Positions 1 to 13,533 of a stretch of DNA of 64,000 bases are shown piece by piece; positions within the stretch are counted from its first letter, which is position 1; each line of letters opens with the position of its first letter. The position numbers were made by a program, and so were the translations under genes. Source of the DNA: Montifringilla adamsi (taxonomy: Eukaryota > Chordata > Aves > Passeriformes > Passeridae); contig JAGGNK010008892.1 in NCBI GenBank assembly GCA_017590115.1, forward strand, positions 1,309,383-1,373,382, in the 5' to 3' direction. The notes beneath the pieces are model-generated. The model was not told where the DNA came from. It searched no databases and saw only the letters and a program-made list of their open reading frames with translations.

Positions 1-3000
1 AATGGTTGTCTAAATATCTACGTTTATAGTATCAGTCATCAAACACTAATTCAAAGACATTTCTCTTAATTAGACTTATGCTTGGGTACAGCACACATGT
101 AATTGGAATACTTGTCACTAAATAGAGAGAATGCATGTATACAAATACAGGGAAATGTTAATCCCATTGAAGTCAACAGTGAACTTCTGTTGGCTTCAAT
201 GGGTTAGGATTTTCCCTGCAAAAACCAAATTTTCTTAAAAGCCGGAGACAAATTTGGCATTCATTGTGCTACCCATGAAAAGAACGTATTCAAGCATTAA
301 TGGATCTATGGCTGAAGTATTATGCAAGTCAGGCATGTATTATAGATTGTGTGAAAGACTTGAGTAAATAAAAATTTCTAAGAAATAGCATTTGAAGGGG
401 TATTTTGAAGTGATAAACTGATGATGAAAATTGTAATTCTTTGGTAAAAGTTAGTCAAGATCACTTGATTAAACTTGCTTTACTAACATTTCAGTTGGCA
501 AATATTTCTGTACACTGAGTTCTTAATTGTCTGCTGGGTATGTTGAAAGGTATAAAAGAAATTCTGCTCAAGTGCTTGCCATTGACAGAATACAGATTGC
601 ATAATTAAAAATATTCTGGCAAGACAAGTTTAGTTCAACAGGTGTTCAAGTTGGGAAATGACTAATAGGTGCAGAAGTAGAATATATACTCTGAATGAAT
701 AAAAACAAAAGCATTGGTTAAAATTTTTAGATAGTAACACAGATAAGTGTTTACTGTCTGGGTTTATCATGAAGATTTTTTTGTACACAACAATCTTTGT
801 TGATCACAATTATGTTTTCAGTGTTGCACAAATAAGAAGAAATAAATAAACATTCTGTATTAGATTATGCTGTGGAAAATTGCTGGAAGATTTGATAGTT
901 GAGAAAAATGTTTATCTTTTCAGTGGATTATATTATGTTATTTCACATGTTAACAATTTTTAAGAAAATTATTATGGGTAATGTATCCCTTTTCTCATTC
1001 ACTTCCTTTACTCCAAAGATTACAGTATTACTTTTTTTCCCAGTTGAAATGTAGTTGAGTCTGAGTTGCAACAGAAATTCAAGTAACTAAACACCAAAAT
1101 GTACATAGGAACTGAAAAAAATGGTTTTGCCCAATGCAAAGATCTACTAGAATCTAACTGAATAGATATGCAATAGAAGGTAATATGATTACCTCATAAA
1201 AAATTAGTAAATAGATTTTTAACAGAAAGGAGCAGAAATCTGTAGTATCAGAACATACTTTTGAGTCCTGAGTGAAGCTAACTCACCTGTATCAACAGAT
1301 CTCTCTAACAGTATAACATCCTTAACAAACCATAGATGAATCCATTGCCTGCTGATTTGATAGGAAAGTGCCCTCTATTGAATTTTCTCCGGTGCTATTC
1401 TCAAATGTCTTCTATAAAGACTTAATGTATGTTCTCACAAACACCTCTATTTGCTTTTCTTACTTTAAGTCCTTACTCTGAGTTCTACTTGGGTAGAAAG
1501 CATTGCTGTTAAGATAGTGGAGAAAGCAAGATTGAGGGAGTTGTTCTGTTCAGAGTCAACTACTCAGACTCAATATGACTGATTCTTTTACACAGCTAGC
1601 GTTGCAACAATAGAGACTGAAACTGTTCTAAACTATCTGTTGAGGATGCTTGCATCACAGGAGACGTGATGGTGGCTTGTTCACAGTGTCTCAGAAATTC
1701 ATGGTTGCTCCAGTTGCACAAGTAGCTCAAGGTCATGAAGCCTACAGCCAGCCTCAAGTGCAGACATGGAACTCCTGTCTTTTTCCCAGCGCTGCTAGGC
1801 ATGACATAATCCAGCTGGAGAAAGAACTCAAATTGTCTTGCTATATTGTTTGATAAGAACTTCAGATATCAAATGAGAAGTACTAGCAGACTTGCATTTG
1901 AGAATGTCTTAGTATTCATGCTCTGTATATGTCAGTGTGGGGCATACTCATGGATTCTTTCTTATTCCTAAATCTCCTGATAACAGATACTTTTATTCAA
2001 TAATTGGTTTTTTCTTTTCTTAGATTAACAATTGCTTTTGAACTCAGCACTTTGATTCTGTGTTTCTTTGTATACAAAAATATCAGATAAATTTGGGTAT
2101 GCATACCTGCTGGTCATAAGGTGAAGACCACATGGTCAAGTGATAAACATTAACTCTTAATCTCTTGCATGCCTTTCCTTACAAATCCTGGAAGAGTAAA
2201 ATAATGTAACTGGACCAATTAATATTTATAGACCTCTACAGACTCATGGCTTTTATGAAAGAATTTTAGTTAAATTCTGATAATGTGGTTAGACATTGCT
2301 GCCTTCTGTGGTAGTACTGTCTATCAGGAGGTAACAGTCATTCTGTCTTTTAATGTGAAAGGTTTTATTTTGGAGAGTATTGTCATTTAGCATCTGTTAC
2401 AATCTTTGAAGCATAAAGTAACTTTACTTTTCCATAAAGTTACTGCCTTGCATGCTGGTTTTTCCCCTCTGACGAAGAATGAATTATTTCAATGACGTAT
2501 TTTCTTACGTAAAGAGCTTTATGAAATGTTGCAGAGTGTCTCAGCTGGACTGTTTCTCTTGGACTGGTGTCACATTGAAATCAGAGGTGACAAGGGCAAC
2601 CAAGTTCAAACAGCAATGAAAGACATCTTCAATGGCTGGTCAAAGCCAAGGACTTTACTATAAGGAGGTGTGTGCAGTAGAGGCTGCGTGATGAAGAAAG
2701 GTTAGAAAGATTTGCCTTTGATTTGAGAAAGAATTACTCCTACATCCTTGAAATGGAGATGCAGGTGATACCTGTTTAACAGCTGAGTGCCTCAACAGCT
2801 TAGTGGGAATGAGAGAAAGATTTATCAACCTTAATCAAGTTTATTAAGCCCTTATTAATTTATAAGACCAGTTATCTGAACATAGACTAGTAACAAAAAT
2901 AGGATCAGGGCACGGACTTGCACAATGACATGCAACCATTCATGCATTCTTTTGGAGAACTCCCTGGCATGGTTTTAACCCACTCTCCCAGATGATGCTT

Positions 3001-4950
3001 TTGAACCGTACTGTGTGCTAGGACCTATGGCCCTTTGACAGTCTGGTGTTAGCAGCCCTTCCTTCTAGGAAGGTGAATGGAAGAGAACTTCTGACCATTC
3101 TTTAACATGAATAAAGTCATGTCAGTAGATCTCAAGGTCAGAACATAGTTTCTGGTCTGTTCTTTTTAGCAGTAGAGAGTTGGGTAATGTGGTTAGTTTG
3201 GGGTCTGTTAGTGGAGCCTCAAAAATGTGCCAGATGGAGAGCCCTGAGAGCACACAGTTTCTGGCTGCTGCACAGATAAAACATGTCTGGCTGTAATATG
3301 AACTTTTTTCTGTTATTCTGCCAGTTCAGTTCCGCCCCAAACTGGATAAGACACTTTTGGGGCTGAGGGTAAAGTTGTTTTTATTGAATAGGGTCTTTGT
3401 TACCACAAAGCTTCTGAGACAACATGACATTACCTTTTGGATCATGTGCTGACAATTTGCTGTTTGTGGCAGATACTGACTTCAAATCATAGGTGGCCAA
3501 ATTTTTGTGGACAATGGGTTTATCATGGGTGCTGACATTTGAAGCTTTCCCAGAGTAACCTGCCAGTAGGACTCAGACACCACCTGGAAGGTTTCTTCAG
3601 CTTGCTCCAGCTTACACAGTTGTTTCCTTCTTGATTTTCCCTAAGAAGATTGCCAGTAAAGTTTCATGTATAGTGCAATCATCTTCATGGTATGAAGTCA
3701 GACCTCTCAGAGTTGAGAGAAACATGCCTAGTATTAAAGTAAATCAGAGACAGTTTTTATCCTTTGTTTTAAGTTTATATTTGGTAACCTGATATGTCTT
3801 AAAGGGGTGTATCTGTTTTCCAGTCCAGTTACCTATAGAGCCATGAAGAGGTAAATGGTTACACCACGCCCAAAACAATATCCTTTATTTTACTTTCAAA
3901 TAAGACAAGTTTCTCTGTACTGCTGATGTTTTTTCATTGTTTATTTGAATTTGCATTTTCCAAATGGATTTTTAGATGAGAAAGAAAGTTTGTGATGTCA
4001 CCAAGGCCAAACCTGAATTACAGAACATGAAATATATTTCCTTTCCACAGGTCCTCAGCTGTAAATGGTATTTAATCTGAGAAGTAAAGAAATTAATTTA
4101 CATGTGTTATTTTCATTTAGATTGTAAAGCCATGACTGCCGTGCAGAAATCACAGTTGTGAATGGGTTTTTCTTTCTCTATTAAAAGAAAGTATTCTTGA
4201 TTGTTTTCTTTTTATGTTCTTTTCACAGTGTACATTGTGATTTAGTAGTGAGTCAGTTATCTACCTACCTGTATATAGAGTCCTATCTATTTGCTCTTTA
4301 AAGCACCCCCAGCTTGTGTTCTTAATAAAATCCCTCCTACCAAAAGGTCAGTGTCTCTGCACATGGCGTTACTTATGTGCAAAGCCCAGTCCAGCTATGA
4401 GTGTGTATTTTGGAGCTGTCATCCTTTGAATTTTTCAGGCGCCTTTTTGTCATTCACTATGGCTATATCTTACCTAAAATAAGACTTATAATATCATTAG
4501 GTAGTTATCCATATGCATAGTAGGCATGTATGATGGTATCTCTGGGGTTTTTAACCTATATATGCAAAAGAATGGAAACCATAAATGAAATCTTGACCCT
4601 GGGAAGTCAATTGCAGTTTTGTGTCAACCTCACAAGGGCAGAATTCCAAATGAATCGTCCTCACTCCCTAAATAATTCTTTAAAATAAAATGCTTCCATG
4701 TATTAGTCTCACACTCTTATCACATGTCTTGGATCGCCCTTTGAATGGGTAATTTTCCGTGCAATTTTCAGTATATCAGTATACTGCTTGGAAAATGTAT
4801 AGCATATTACAGAATAATACTGCAGATGATGAAGAAAATTTGTCTCATCATATCTAAGGTTAGATGATCAAATCCTTAATTCTCACTGAAACTTATCATG
4901 GGCATTTCATATAGATGCTTTCTTACATAATGTGGTAATTGGTGAATTGT
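1..4950. other. Intron upstream of exon A: no gene recognised
   Basis: AT-rich, presumed intronic sequence of the + strand coiled-coil gene. Stops are frequent in all frames and open frames do not exceed about 70 codons. A good-looking acceptor (CTGTCTTTTTCCCAG, ending 1788) is followed by a short charged frame, but no donor lies within reach. I recognise no repeat family, RNA gene or exon here. Confidence 0.5.
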
Positions 4951-5108
4951 AGAATCACAGATTGGAAGGGACTTTGAAGGTCATCTAAGTCCAGTCCATC
5001 TGCTATGACCAGAAACACCTTTCACTAGTCCAGGTTGCTCAGAGTTCCATCATGTCACCTTGAACACCTCCTGGGTTGGGCCCACTTCTGTGGGTAAATC
5101 GGCCTGTA
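4951..5108 (-). mobile_element. CR1 LINE fragment, 3' end, reverse orientation
   Basis: The sequence AGAATCACAGATTGGAAGGG followed by a TCATCTAAGTCCAGTCC-like segment, then CACTAGTCCAGGTTGCTCA and CTTGAACACCTCCTGGGTTGGG, matches the reverse complement of the 3' end of bird CR1. The 3' terminus is at 4951 and the element is 5'-truncated, as most CR1 copies are. The last recognisable part (CCCACTTCTGTGGG) ends near 5108. It sits antisense to the host gene in an intron. No target duplication was found. Confidence 0.85.
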
Positions 5109-8100
5109 ATATGTGCTTGTAAAGGAGCAAACTACTTGTTAAATACTGCTGGTACAGCGAGCTTCTTCCCAATGTGGTGTGACCACGTAGTACAAGAATA
5201 AGGCATCATATGTCAGGCATAATGATATTGTTTGCTTTTATTGTCATAAAATTAACCAGATACATATCTAGTCTCAGCAAAAATGCTATTGTATTCTTTC
5301 ATTTTCTTTCTCAGGGCAGTCAAAAGGTATTTGGTGAATTTTTTTTTCTTCTAATTGCACAATCTGTGTAGAATTTGTTGTGACCTGTTGCTAACGTCCC
5401 AGTCACAACAGGATCTCTTAGAAATGAACAACCATGCAAGCAATGTTCATCTGGTATGATAATGTATTCTCACTGGGGAATTTGTTGTGATGGAGACAAG
5501 AGTCTAAATGTTAGATAGTGACATCTCTTACAAGTCTTCCGAAAAACTCCTTAAAAATATTAAATTAGGCATGGCGTAAAGGCTGAGTTGAGGAAGGTGA
5601 CATAAGATAGAGGTGAAGCACAATATTTCTTGAAAATGACATTTAAAGTTTTTCTTTTAGAAAGAAGATTTCAGGGTTAAAATTCTTAATTCCAATAAAA
5701 GAAAACATTAATATATTCTTTGTACGGTAAATGAAAATCATACAGGTTAAAAACCCACTGTTGATGCTCTCACATCATTTATGTGAAGGCCCTTATTTCA
5801 GCTCCCTGATCCAAGTTTGGCACCCTCAAACATTTTGATGGTTGAATTCTGGAGTTCATCTTGTTTTCCATGATGTATCCCTGTTTGGATCTTCTTTTCA
5901 CATACTTAGCCATTTAGTAAAAAAATATTTTTGTCAGTCACAGAGAGAGAAGAGAGACAATGATAGTCACCAGAACCATGGAAAATTCACATGACTTTGT
6001 AGCAGGGAAGCAGTCTCGCTGGGAGGAGTCCACCAGGCTGCCCAGAGTGGGTTAGTGCAAGAAGCTGGGAGTCAGCATTAGGTTTCTGCATTCAAAACAA
6101 ATAATCTAATCACAAGGCTGGGGAGGAGTTCTCTCTTCTGTCAGAAATCCTGTCTGACATTCCTCAGAAATACTTCCATCTAAACCAGTGTATCTTCACA
6201 ATGCAGTGAGATAATGCTTTTTATTAAAAAAAAAAAAATCATTACAGCTATTTATTTGGACCAACAGTAGTATAGTAGTATTAGATTGTAGAATAAAATA
6301 TTATGATTAATTGTTTCATCCTGCTGCAAACTCATAAAGGTCATGTTTGCTGTTGAGATACCTTTCCTTTGTGCCCAAAGGGTATGTCAACCCGGGTGTG
6401 GTTGTGGCAGAGGGTTGGTGAGGGCTGCAACTTAAAGTCTGTTAAGAGTTCCCACAATTGCCACCCTTACCCTGAAACTCGCACGCACAGATAGCCCTCA
6501 GCTGGTTCTTTATTGTATTTTTTCTAGCTGTAGTGATCCTCCACAGCAGCGCAGATCCATCAGGGATCAATAATAGTTGCTCCATTTACTCTTAAGACAG
6601 GTTTAGAAAAACTATTTCTGTTAGAAAATTGTGTGTTGAGAAACAACTTTGCATGAATTTCTAATAGTTTCAGTTACTATTCCAAGACTTTCCAGCTCAG
6701 TTTATCTTCCAGAAGTTTTATTTGGTGAATATTGAAACCTACATTTCAAACTTCAGAAGTAAAACGTTTAATTTTTGTATTTTAAATTTGGACTTATTCT
6801 TGTTAGTTATGTATTTCATGGTGTGTCAAAATTTTCTAACAATTACTATAGTAATTTAATTTTAAATTTAATTTTTAAAGTCATCAAGGCCAGCTGATAT
6901 TTAAATGCAAGTTGAAACATTTTATCTAATTTTCTATGTCAGTGTGTCCCCTTTGTATTGTAATGAAACAATTTGACAATTCAGGAGGATGATTTTAAAA
7001 AAAAAGGGAGATTACTTAGTGTGTTATTAGAGTGCTAGCCATTTTCAGTCCTTTCGTTAGCTGGAGTCTTTTTCTTGACCCTGAAAACCTCTGATCCCCT
7101 AATTAATGAGACAAGTGCTTATATTCCTTTCTAGATCAAAGCATTACCTACTTGTATTGTTAGTGAAACAGTTTGATATGTTGACACTTTGATATAGAAA
7201 ATAAGATGAGCTGTTGTAATCTGCACTAAGTAGCAGCTGCTAATGTAAAAATAACAGAACGGTTAGAAGTTGGATCTCATATGTGTCACAACATGACCTG
7301 CTCTATCAGGCAGTATGTATTTCTCTTACTGACATGATGTGTAAAATGTAAAAGCATTAAAAATAGTGTAAGATTAAAATATTTCTTCAGTTTAAATGTT
7401 TTTTTACAGAGTTGGGGTTTTTTTTTTTGTTTATTCTAATTCAGAATGAAAGAAACCTTTATTTGCCTTCCCAATCTCCTGCTGCCCTGAGAAGACACCT
7501 GAGCTCTTCCTATCCAGCTAACCTGCTAATATCAGCAGAAACATACTTCTTCCTCACAAGAAATGGGAGCCATTCTCTGTTGTCTGTTTGAGGCTGGATT
7601 CCATTTCAGACTCCAGATAACGTAGGACCTAGAGTGGAAAGACTGCCATTTTTCTCCTTTACTGCCATTTTTCCCCTTTTCTCTTTGCAGCTCTACCAAA
7701 TGTAAATGACTGAGACCATAAATTGTAGAAATTAACTTGGAGACTCCTCAGATTTCCCACACAACCTTCTTCTATCCTGTGTCAGTAGAAAGCAAAAGGC
7801 TGGTAGTGAAGGAATAGTGCATTAAACTCGTGCATTAATGTGTATCTCAGTCAAGCCAAGAGAAGTTGTACTGGGTAGAAAGGGTGCCCATTCTAATTGA
7901 GTCAGTTATAATTTCCATGCAAATAAAGTACAAATAAGTTGTCCACAAGAAGGGTACTTATTAAGCAAGGAAGTTAGGTCTTAGAAAACAGGAGATCTAG
8001 AGACAAATGAAAATTGCCTGAGGTTAAGCTAAATTTGCCCTTGGAAAGGAAATTGAAACAAACAATAGTGTAACAACTGAAATGAGAACAAGGAAAGTGG

Positions 8101-8319
8101 AAATATGCCACTGGTCTGAGAATGGCATGGAGATCAGGGGTAATTCTGGATTAGGTCTAAAAGCGTGTGATTTTAATTTTTGTTTCTCTCAGCACTGGGC
8201 AATGAAGATGCCAGCTGTGAGGATAAGGGTTAAGAGAAGTGAATGTATGCAAATGGAGTACATGGCAGCTGTTCAATAGATTATTGTGCTTGCAATGGGT
8301 TAATGAATGGTTTCCATCC
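5109..8319. other. Intron: no gene recognised
   Basis: AT-rich intronic DNA with A and T runs (for example 12 A at about 6226-6237 and a T run near 7418). The patch at 6000-6110 is a little GC-richer and contains CTGCCCAGAG-like text, but too little to call CR1. No exon, RNA gene or repeat family could be supported. Confidence 0.45.
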
Positions 8320-9420
8320 CCAGTTCTGAAAGAGCTGGTACCTGAAATTCCAGGAATGATAGTAAAGTTCTTTAATAAATCTTATGAGGCCATGTGCAGT
8401 GTACTATGACAGGGAATTAGCAGGGAAAGCATCTATATTTAGAAGGGGAAAAAATATAATTTTGACAACTGTAGACCAGTTAGTCTTTATTGTGAGACTT
8501 CAGAGTAAGTTTGAAAGGAAAATATTTTTAAATCATGGATTCATCAAGAGTAAATTAAAGTACAGTTTTTACACAAGAACGATCATGCAAGAATTCTTCT
8601 TTGATATGATAACTGGTTATTTAGACAAGGAAACTTCTTTAATATAACCTGACACGTAAGCTTGTAGGTTGTGCCATATGGAAAATTATTAATTACAGCG
8701 GGGAATGCATATATTGTTATTTTACAAGCAGGCACAAGCTTAATGTGGGAAATGCTGCTTTCTGCTCGCTGGGTTCACCCAGCGTCTCTTGTTTGGAAGA
8801 ATGGGCACGTTTAACTCATGTCTGTCTGCAAAATGTCATGTACCCATGAAGGAGATGAGGGATTAGTCAAAGGCAATAAGGAACTAGTTAGCAGGAAGGC
8901 AGCAGCAAACAGATTTGAAGGAAGAAATGTTAAGGTCCAAGGATTTCACTAGTGGAATTTCTCTCCAATTTCTTACCAGCTGGTGCTGAACCAGTTTTCT
9001 TTAATGCTGTCATTGAGAACCTTTGGCATGAAGAGCAGCAATGTGCCAACAAAATTGCTTGATGATACAGAGCTGGGAATTGTTTTTAATAAGGCATGGA
9101 GATATTATTAATACAAAGTAGGTTCAAGCTGTCTTGCAGAAAGATTGGGATGGCCTCAAGTACTGGAAAAACAAAAGCAGCGGGGTGGAATTTCGGTGCC
9201 AAGTGTAAGGTATTATCTTTTCAGGATGAATAAGAGTTTCCACTGTCAACTGGGTAATACCAGTGTAGTGTGCAGAACAGGCTGGAGGGTGACTGGGAGC
9301 AAAAAGCGTACAAGAATGTGTCAGGTAAGAGGTTTCCACTGGCATGAGTACAGAGTACTGAGGAGAGATGCATTTAAATTGATCAGGGTAATGAAGAGCC
9401 TGTTTAGTGAGAGGCAACAG
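8320..9420 (+). mobile_element. Old, decayed CR1-type LINE: reverse transcriptase region, sense orientation
   Basis: Although no frame is intact, the order of remnants follows the ORF2 of ancient sauropsid CR1 elements. GAGCTGGTACCTGAAATTCC is followed by AACTGTAGACCAGTTAGTC (8468-8486, the decayed 'ACTATAGGCCAGTTAGT' site), GGATTCATCAAGAGTAAATT and TTCTTTGATATGATAACTGG. Further on come ACTAGTGGAATTTCTC and GATGATACAGAGCTGGGAAT (9061-9080, from the FADDTKLG region). GATTGGGATGGCCTCAAGTACTGG corresponds to the DL.KLE.W segment. Many indels and stops show that it is long dead. The match rests on my memory of the family, so edges are approximate; 8661-8930 is the least recognisable part. Open frames of 87-97 codons inside it are remnants or chance. 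Confidence 0.72.
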
Positions 9421-9465
9421 AAAAGGTTGTTTATTTAGCCTATCTCTGAAAAGAAAAATAAATGC

Positions 9466-9512
9466 TTATTTATATATATATATATTTATATATATATATA
9501 TATATATATATG
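9466..9512. repeat. (TA)n microsatellite
   Basis: An almost pure TA repeat of about 45 bases with two TTTA interruptions, directly downstream of the old CR1 remnant. It is likely to be length-variable between individuals. Confidence 0.95.
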
Positions 9513-12500
9513 TAATGTTCTGTATAAATGCATGAGAAAATAAATCAGTTTTTTTAAAAGCTATTAAACTTTATTAGTCAAGTTAATTGGATTTTTTTCC
9601 TTTCTATTGGATATTGAAAAGTCTTACAAAAGCCATCTCTCACACAAAGGCGAGGTTCCAGAGAGAACCTGACAGCATAGGAGGCTGTGTGTTCTTACCT
9701 CTTTCAATTTAGATTAGTGTTGAGGGTGCTCATGTTTGCCCTAGAGAAATTAGGAAAAGATAAAAACTAGTTTTATCCTCTGTTTTCCTTTGCTTAGGTC
9801 TTGTATTTTTCCCAGACTTTGTGGTAAGAAAACACATGACATTGTTCTTTTAAATGTTTTGAGGCAAAAGCAACAGCAAAAGATCAGTACCAAGATTTTC
9901 ATTAGTTGAGACCAGCTATTTTAAGTTTGATAGGTAGCGATTAGATTTTATATTTAATTGGAAAATTTAAATTTTCACCAAATAACTGCTAAAATGAAAA
10001 ATGGGAAAATAATGCAACAACAATTCTCCTTTGCAGTAAGGTGGATAGGGGGACAGAGAATGAGAAAGGATCTATCCACATTAAACCAAATATGAAAGTG
10101 TAAAAACTTCTGGACAAAACAAAATCTTCAGAAATATTTTTCACAGTATCCAAGAGATCATAATACCCTTTCAGGGTTAAAAAGGAGCTTTGCTGAGAGT
10201 GACACCTATACCAAAAGGTGACCAAGCTCACCTCTAAAGTGGCCTTTTTATGGGAAACCACCACCAGAGGAACCTGCATGTAATTCTTCTTGCCTCTTCT
10301 TTACCCTACCTTCCAAAACAATTTAATCAAAACAAATAAATTTCTGTGAAAAGTTCTGATTTCCACAGCTTGACATTTTCCAGAGGAACAATATTTTGTT
10401 AAAAAGTTCTCAAGCAGCTATTGTTATTACTAGAGGTGAGCTCATGCAGGATTTTTGCCATATGCAGTATGGATGCATTTCAATATACATTTAGGAGTCT
10501 TCCAAATTCTTTACTGTAGAGCAGATGCCATTATTTTAGTTAGCAATTTAACGTTGTGATGAGCACTGTTTTGCTTTCCTTCTTCTAGTGAAGGAAGACG
10601 TCTCTGCCTTGGGAGGATATTTGACTCGTTTATTTGTGTTTACCACCCTTCAGGCCTGTGAACAATGGGTCATTTTGTCGCATGGCTGCATGCTGTGCAC
10701 AGAGACTCTTGTGCTTGGATTTTTGTTGGTCTCTTGAAGCTCGCTAGTATCAACTCCACTGGAAGTTACTGAGGAGGCTAAAAAATGTCTGTTTTTCTTC
10801 CCTTCACTTTTTGTAGCTCTTGGGTTTGTTGGTTTTTTTTTTTTTAATCCAAAGAACCTGATTCTGCTGATATTTTTATTGGTACAAACCCAGATGCAAA
10901 CCCAGTCAAATCAGTGCAGTTTTTTCTGCTGAAAAACTGACATAAATAATAGTCTTAAGACTCTAGTGCCTCTGACTCTTGTCCTGAACAGCAAGTGGAA
11001 CATTAGGTGTATTTTTATGATAGTTCTCCAAAGAGACTAGCCGTTAATCTCTCTGAGTAGGTGTGTCAGCTGCAAACATTTCCTTCCAGTCTACCATTTC
11101 AATCACACTTCACAGTACACTGAAAATTGGCAAGGATGTTAATTACCGGCCTCTAGAACAAACCACCTACTTTGATTCAAGCGTGTTTTCCAATTTTTAA
11201 GAATGTTGTTTCACCTACAGAACAGTATAATTACAGAAAATAGCTTGGTTTGGCTAACATCTTGTGTTCTGTGAGTTCTGCTTGCAAGGCAGCAAGCTAC
11301 ACCAGGCAAGAGGCTCACCTGCAGAGGATTTTAACCTCTTTCTGACAGAAGTTAGGGCTTGCCAGCATGCAGTACATTGTTTTCAGTATCAGAAGCTCAA
11401 AACCACTGTCACTCAGATGTTAAACATTAACGCTTTCTGCTTTTAAAGCTGAAGGAACGCCCCCCATATAGTAAGAAAGTTTTTATTCACCAGGGAACTT
11501 CCTGTTAAAACTTTATGGATCTCTCTCACAGGAGCAATTACAGCAGTGGGTCCTGTACCTGGGCAGTGCAAAACCCTGGGTGCAACACGACCCACCGAGC
11601 AGCACGGTTCAGAGACTGCTTGTGTAGCTGCATTTGTGCAATGCGGTGTTCAATAAAATTTGCCAGGAATCAGCCAAGTATCCAGGACATGATTAATCAA
11701 CCAGCAGAATGAATTGCCCATAGATGACTGGGAGTTGACAGTAAACAGTAAAACACCTGCCTTAAAGACTTACAGTCTTAAGAGACAAACAGGAAACAGA
11801 AGCAAGCGGGAGCCCTGTTTTAGGAGAGAGATTTTGAGGCATACAGGCAGAGTTGTTCATGATTATACAGTGAGTTTGGCAGACTTAGAGGCTGAACTAT
11901 GTGCATTTCCCTTCATGGGTTTGTAGCTCATATAACAGGTCTTTAATTTACTAAGAAACTTTTCCGCAACACTGTCCTGAAGAGTTGGCAGAATACACAG
12001 TTGGCATTTCTCACACATGTACCACTTGGTTAAGGCCCTTACAATTTGTACAATTAATAACTTACACCGTGAATTAAAAACATTGGAAAACAGCCCAATG
12101 CTCAGGCTCATGTGTCAAGGAATTGCTGTGGAAGCCTGATCTTATTTGTTGTTACAACAATAAATCACTCACTGATTTATTTATATGGTACCTGGGCCAT
12201 CAAGGCAGTTCTGCAGTGCTATTGAAACTGGACTTTTAAAATTAATGGTGATTAAGGTATAGACACATATTAAATATGCATGAATGCTTATTTCTCCCTG
12301 CCTCCTCTTTAGCTGTTGGGGCTGGCTCCCTTCCTGAATTGCAAGCCGCGTGCTGCAATTTCCATTATGGTCGTGAGTCACGCTCCCTTTAGTGTGAATC
12401 AAGGGTGGGAGGGGGAGTGTCCAATGGGGTTCACAGATGGGAGATGATGGTGATTGCTCAAGGATTCCCTCACCCCTCTATAAACCAGATCCTGGGTAAG

Positions 12501-12740
12501 AATGCACCCAGATCCCAGCATGAGCTGTCAGTGCCAGCCTCTGGAGTCCCTGCTGCCTCATTGCCTGCCACTGCTCGAGGGTCCTGGTTATCCAGCAGCT
12601 CTTCTGCTGCTAACATCAGCCAGGGGCTGCTGCCCTTAACAGCTAGGGAGCCATGTGCAGACCAGAGTCATGTGTCAGTAGTTCATGGCCAAGAGCCTTG
12701 CTTCACTTTCTATATGTTGGTCAACAGTTTTGCAGTATAG
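9513..12740. other. Intron: no gene recognised
   Basis: Presumed intron. The patch at 11515-11700 has several CpGs and contains TTCAATAAAATTTGCC (11649-11664). The patch at 12400-12680 is GC-richer and holds a 111-codon open frame from 12405, low in complexity (Ser/Ala-rich) with no recognisable domain or convincing splice sites; I treat it as chance. No RNA gene or repeat family was recognised. Confidence 0.45.
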
Positions 12741-12786
12741 CAATATATATCATATGAATATATATTGCATATATATCATATGAAAT
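12741..12786. repeat. AT-rich palindrome with a duplicated core
   Basis: Positions 12741-12750 (CAATATATAT) and 12758-12767 (ATATATATTG) are perfect inverted arms around a 7-base centre CATATGA. The segment ATATATCATATGAA recurs with a period of 26 bases (about 12745 and 12771). This could form a short cruciform or reflect local slippage. Confidence 0.8.
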
Positions 12787-12947
12787 ATGTTTGCTGATAA
12801 ACACTTGGCTGAGTTGAAGAGTTCTAACCTTAGGTATTCGAAAAACTTACACGGGAGAAGCCATTCAAAACATGAATCTGCTAGGGGGAAAAAAATAGAA
12901 ACATTTCAATGCTAGAAAAAGAAGGAATATTTCATATGAATTAAATA

Positions 12948-13533
12948 GTCTGGGGTAGTGCTCGTTTGCTTCCTGGTGGCTGATACAGTGCTGTGTTTTG
13001 GATTCAGTATGCAAATAATGTTGATAATTGATGTTTTAGGTGTTGCTATGTGGTGCTTGCCCCAAGTCAAGGACTTTCAGTATGTCCTGCACTGCTAGTG
13101 AGGAGGTACACAAGAAGCTGTGAAGGAGCATGGTCAGGACAACTGACCAAAGTGGCCAAAGGGACATTCTATGTGATAAAACATCACGCCCAGTATATAA
13201 AATGGGGGGAGTTACCAGGAAAGGGTGTGAGTTACAGCTCAGGGACAGGCTTGGCATTAGTCAGCACGTGGTGAACAGTTGTATTGTGCATCACTTGCCT
13301 GTCTTGGCATTTATCTCCCTCTGTCCCTCTCCTTTTTATTACAATTACTCATATTAATATCATTATTTTCTTCTACTTTGTTTCAGTTATTTAACTGTTC
13401 TTATCTCAATCAACAAGTTTGATTTTCTTTTCTTTCCTGATTCTCCTCACCATGCCATCAGTGAGAAGAAGGAGAAAGAAGTGACCAAGCAGCTACCTGG
13501 TGCTTAGTTCCTGGCTGGGGTTAAACCAGAACA
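12948..13533 (-). mobile_element. Solo LTR of an avian endogenous retrovirus, reverse orientation
   Basis: Read on the minus strand, the element begins at 13533 with TGTTCTGGTTTAACCCCAGC, the 5' terminus of a common avian LTR family. It continues through an A-rich stretch (GATTGAGATAAGAACAGTT) and a TATA-like TTTTATATACTGGGC at about 13190-13206. It then reads TGTCCTGACCATGCTCC and CACAGCTTCTTGTG, and finally CCAAAACACAGCACTGTATC near 12975-12995. At about 585 bases it is nearly a full LTR. The last few bases of the 3' terminus (expected ...AACCAGGACA) are decayed near 12948. No internal retroviral genes flank it. No clean target duplication is visible. It lies only 133 bp upstream of exon A. 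Open frames in this interval are not genes. Confidence 0.85.

Noticed and set aside
1774..1853. Possible coiled-coil exon: acceptor CTTTTTCCCAG followed by a frame reading HDIIQLEKELKLS
   Set aside because: No usable donor lies before the stop at 1854, and the phase to exon A cannot be satisfied. It may be chance; RNA-seq would decide.
11515..11720. CpG-containing block with TTCAATAAAATTTGCC, considered as an LTR R region or processed gene
   Set aside because: No termini, TATA element or recognisable protein could be identified.
12405..12740. 111-codon + strand open frame
   Set aside because: Low-complexity Ser/Ala-rich translation, no domain, no splice pair that fits the gene's phase.
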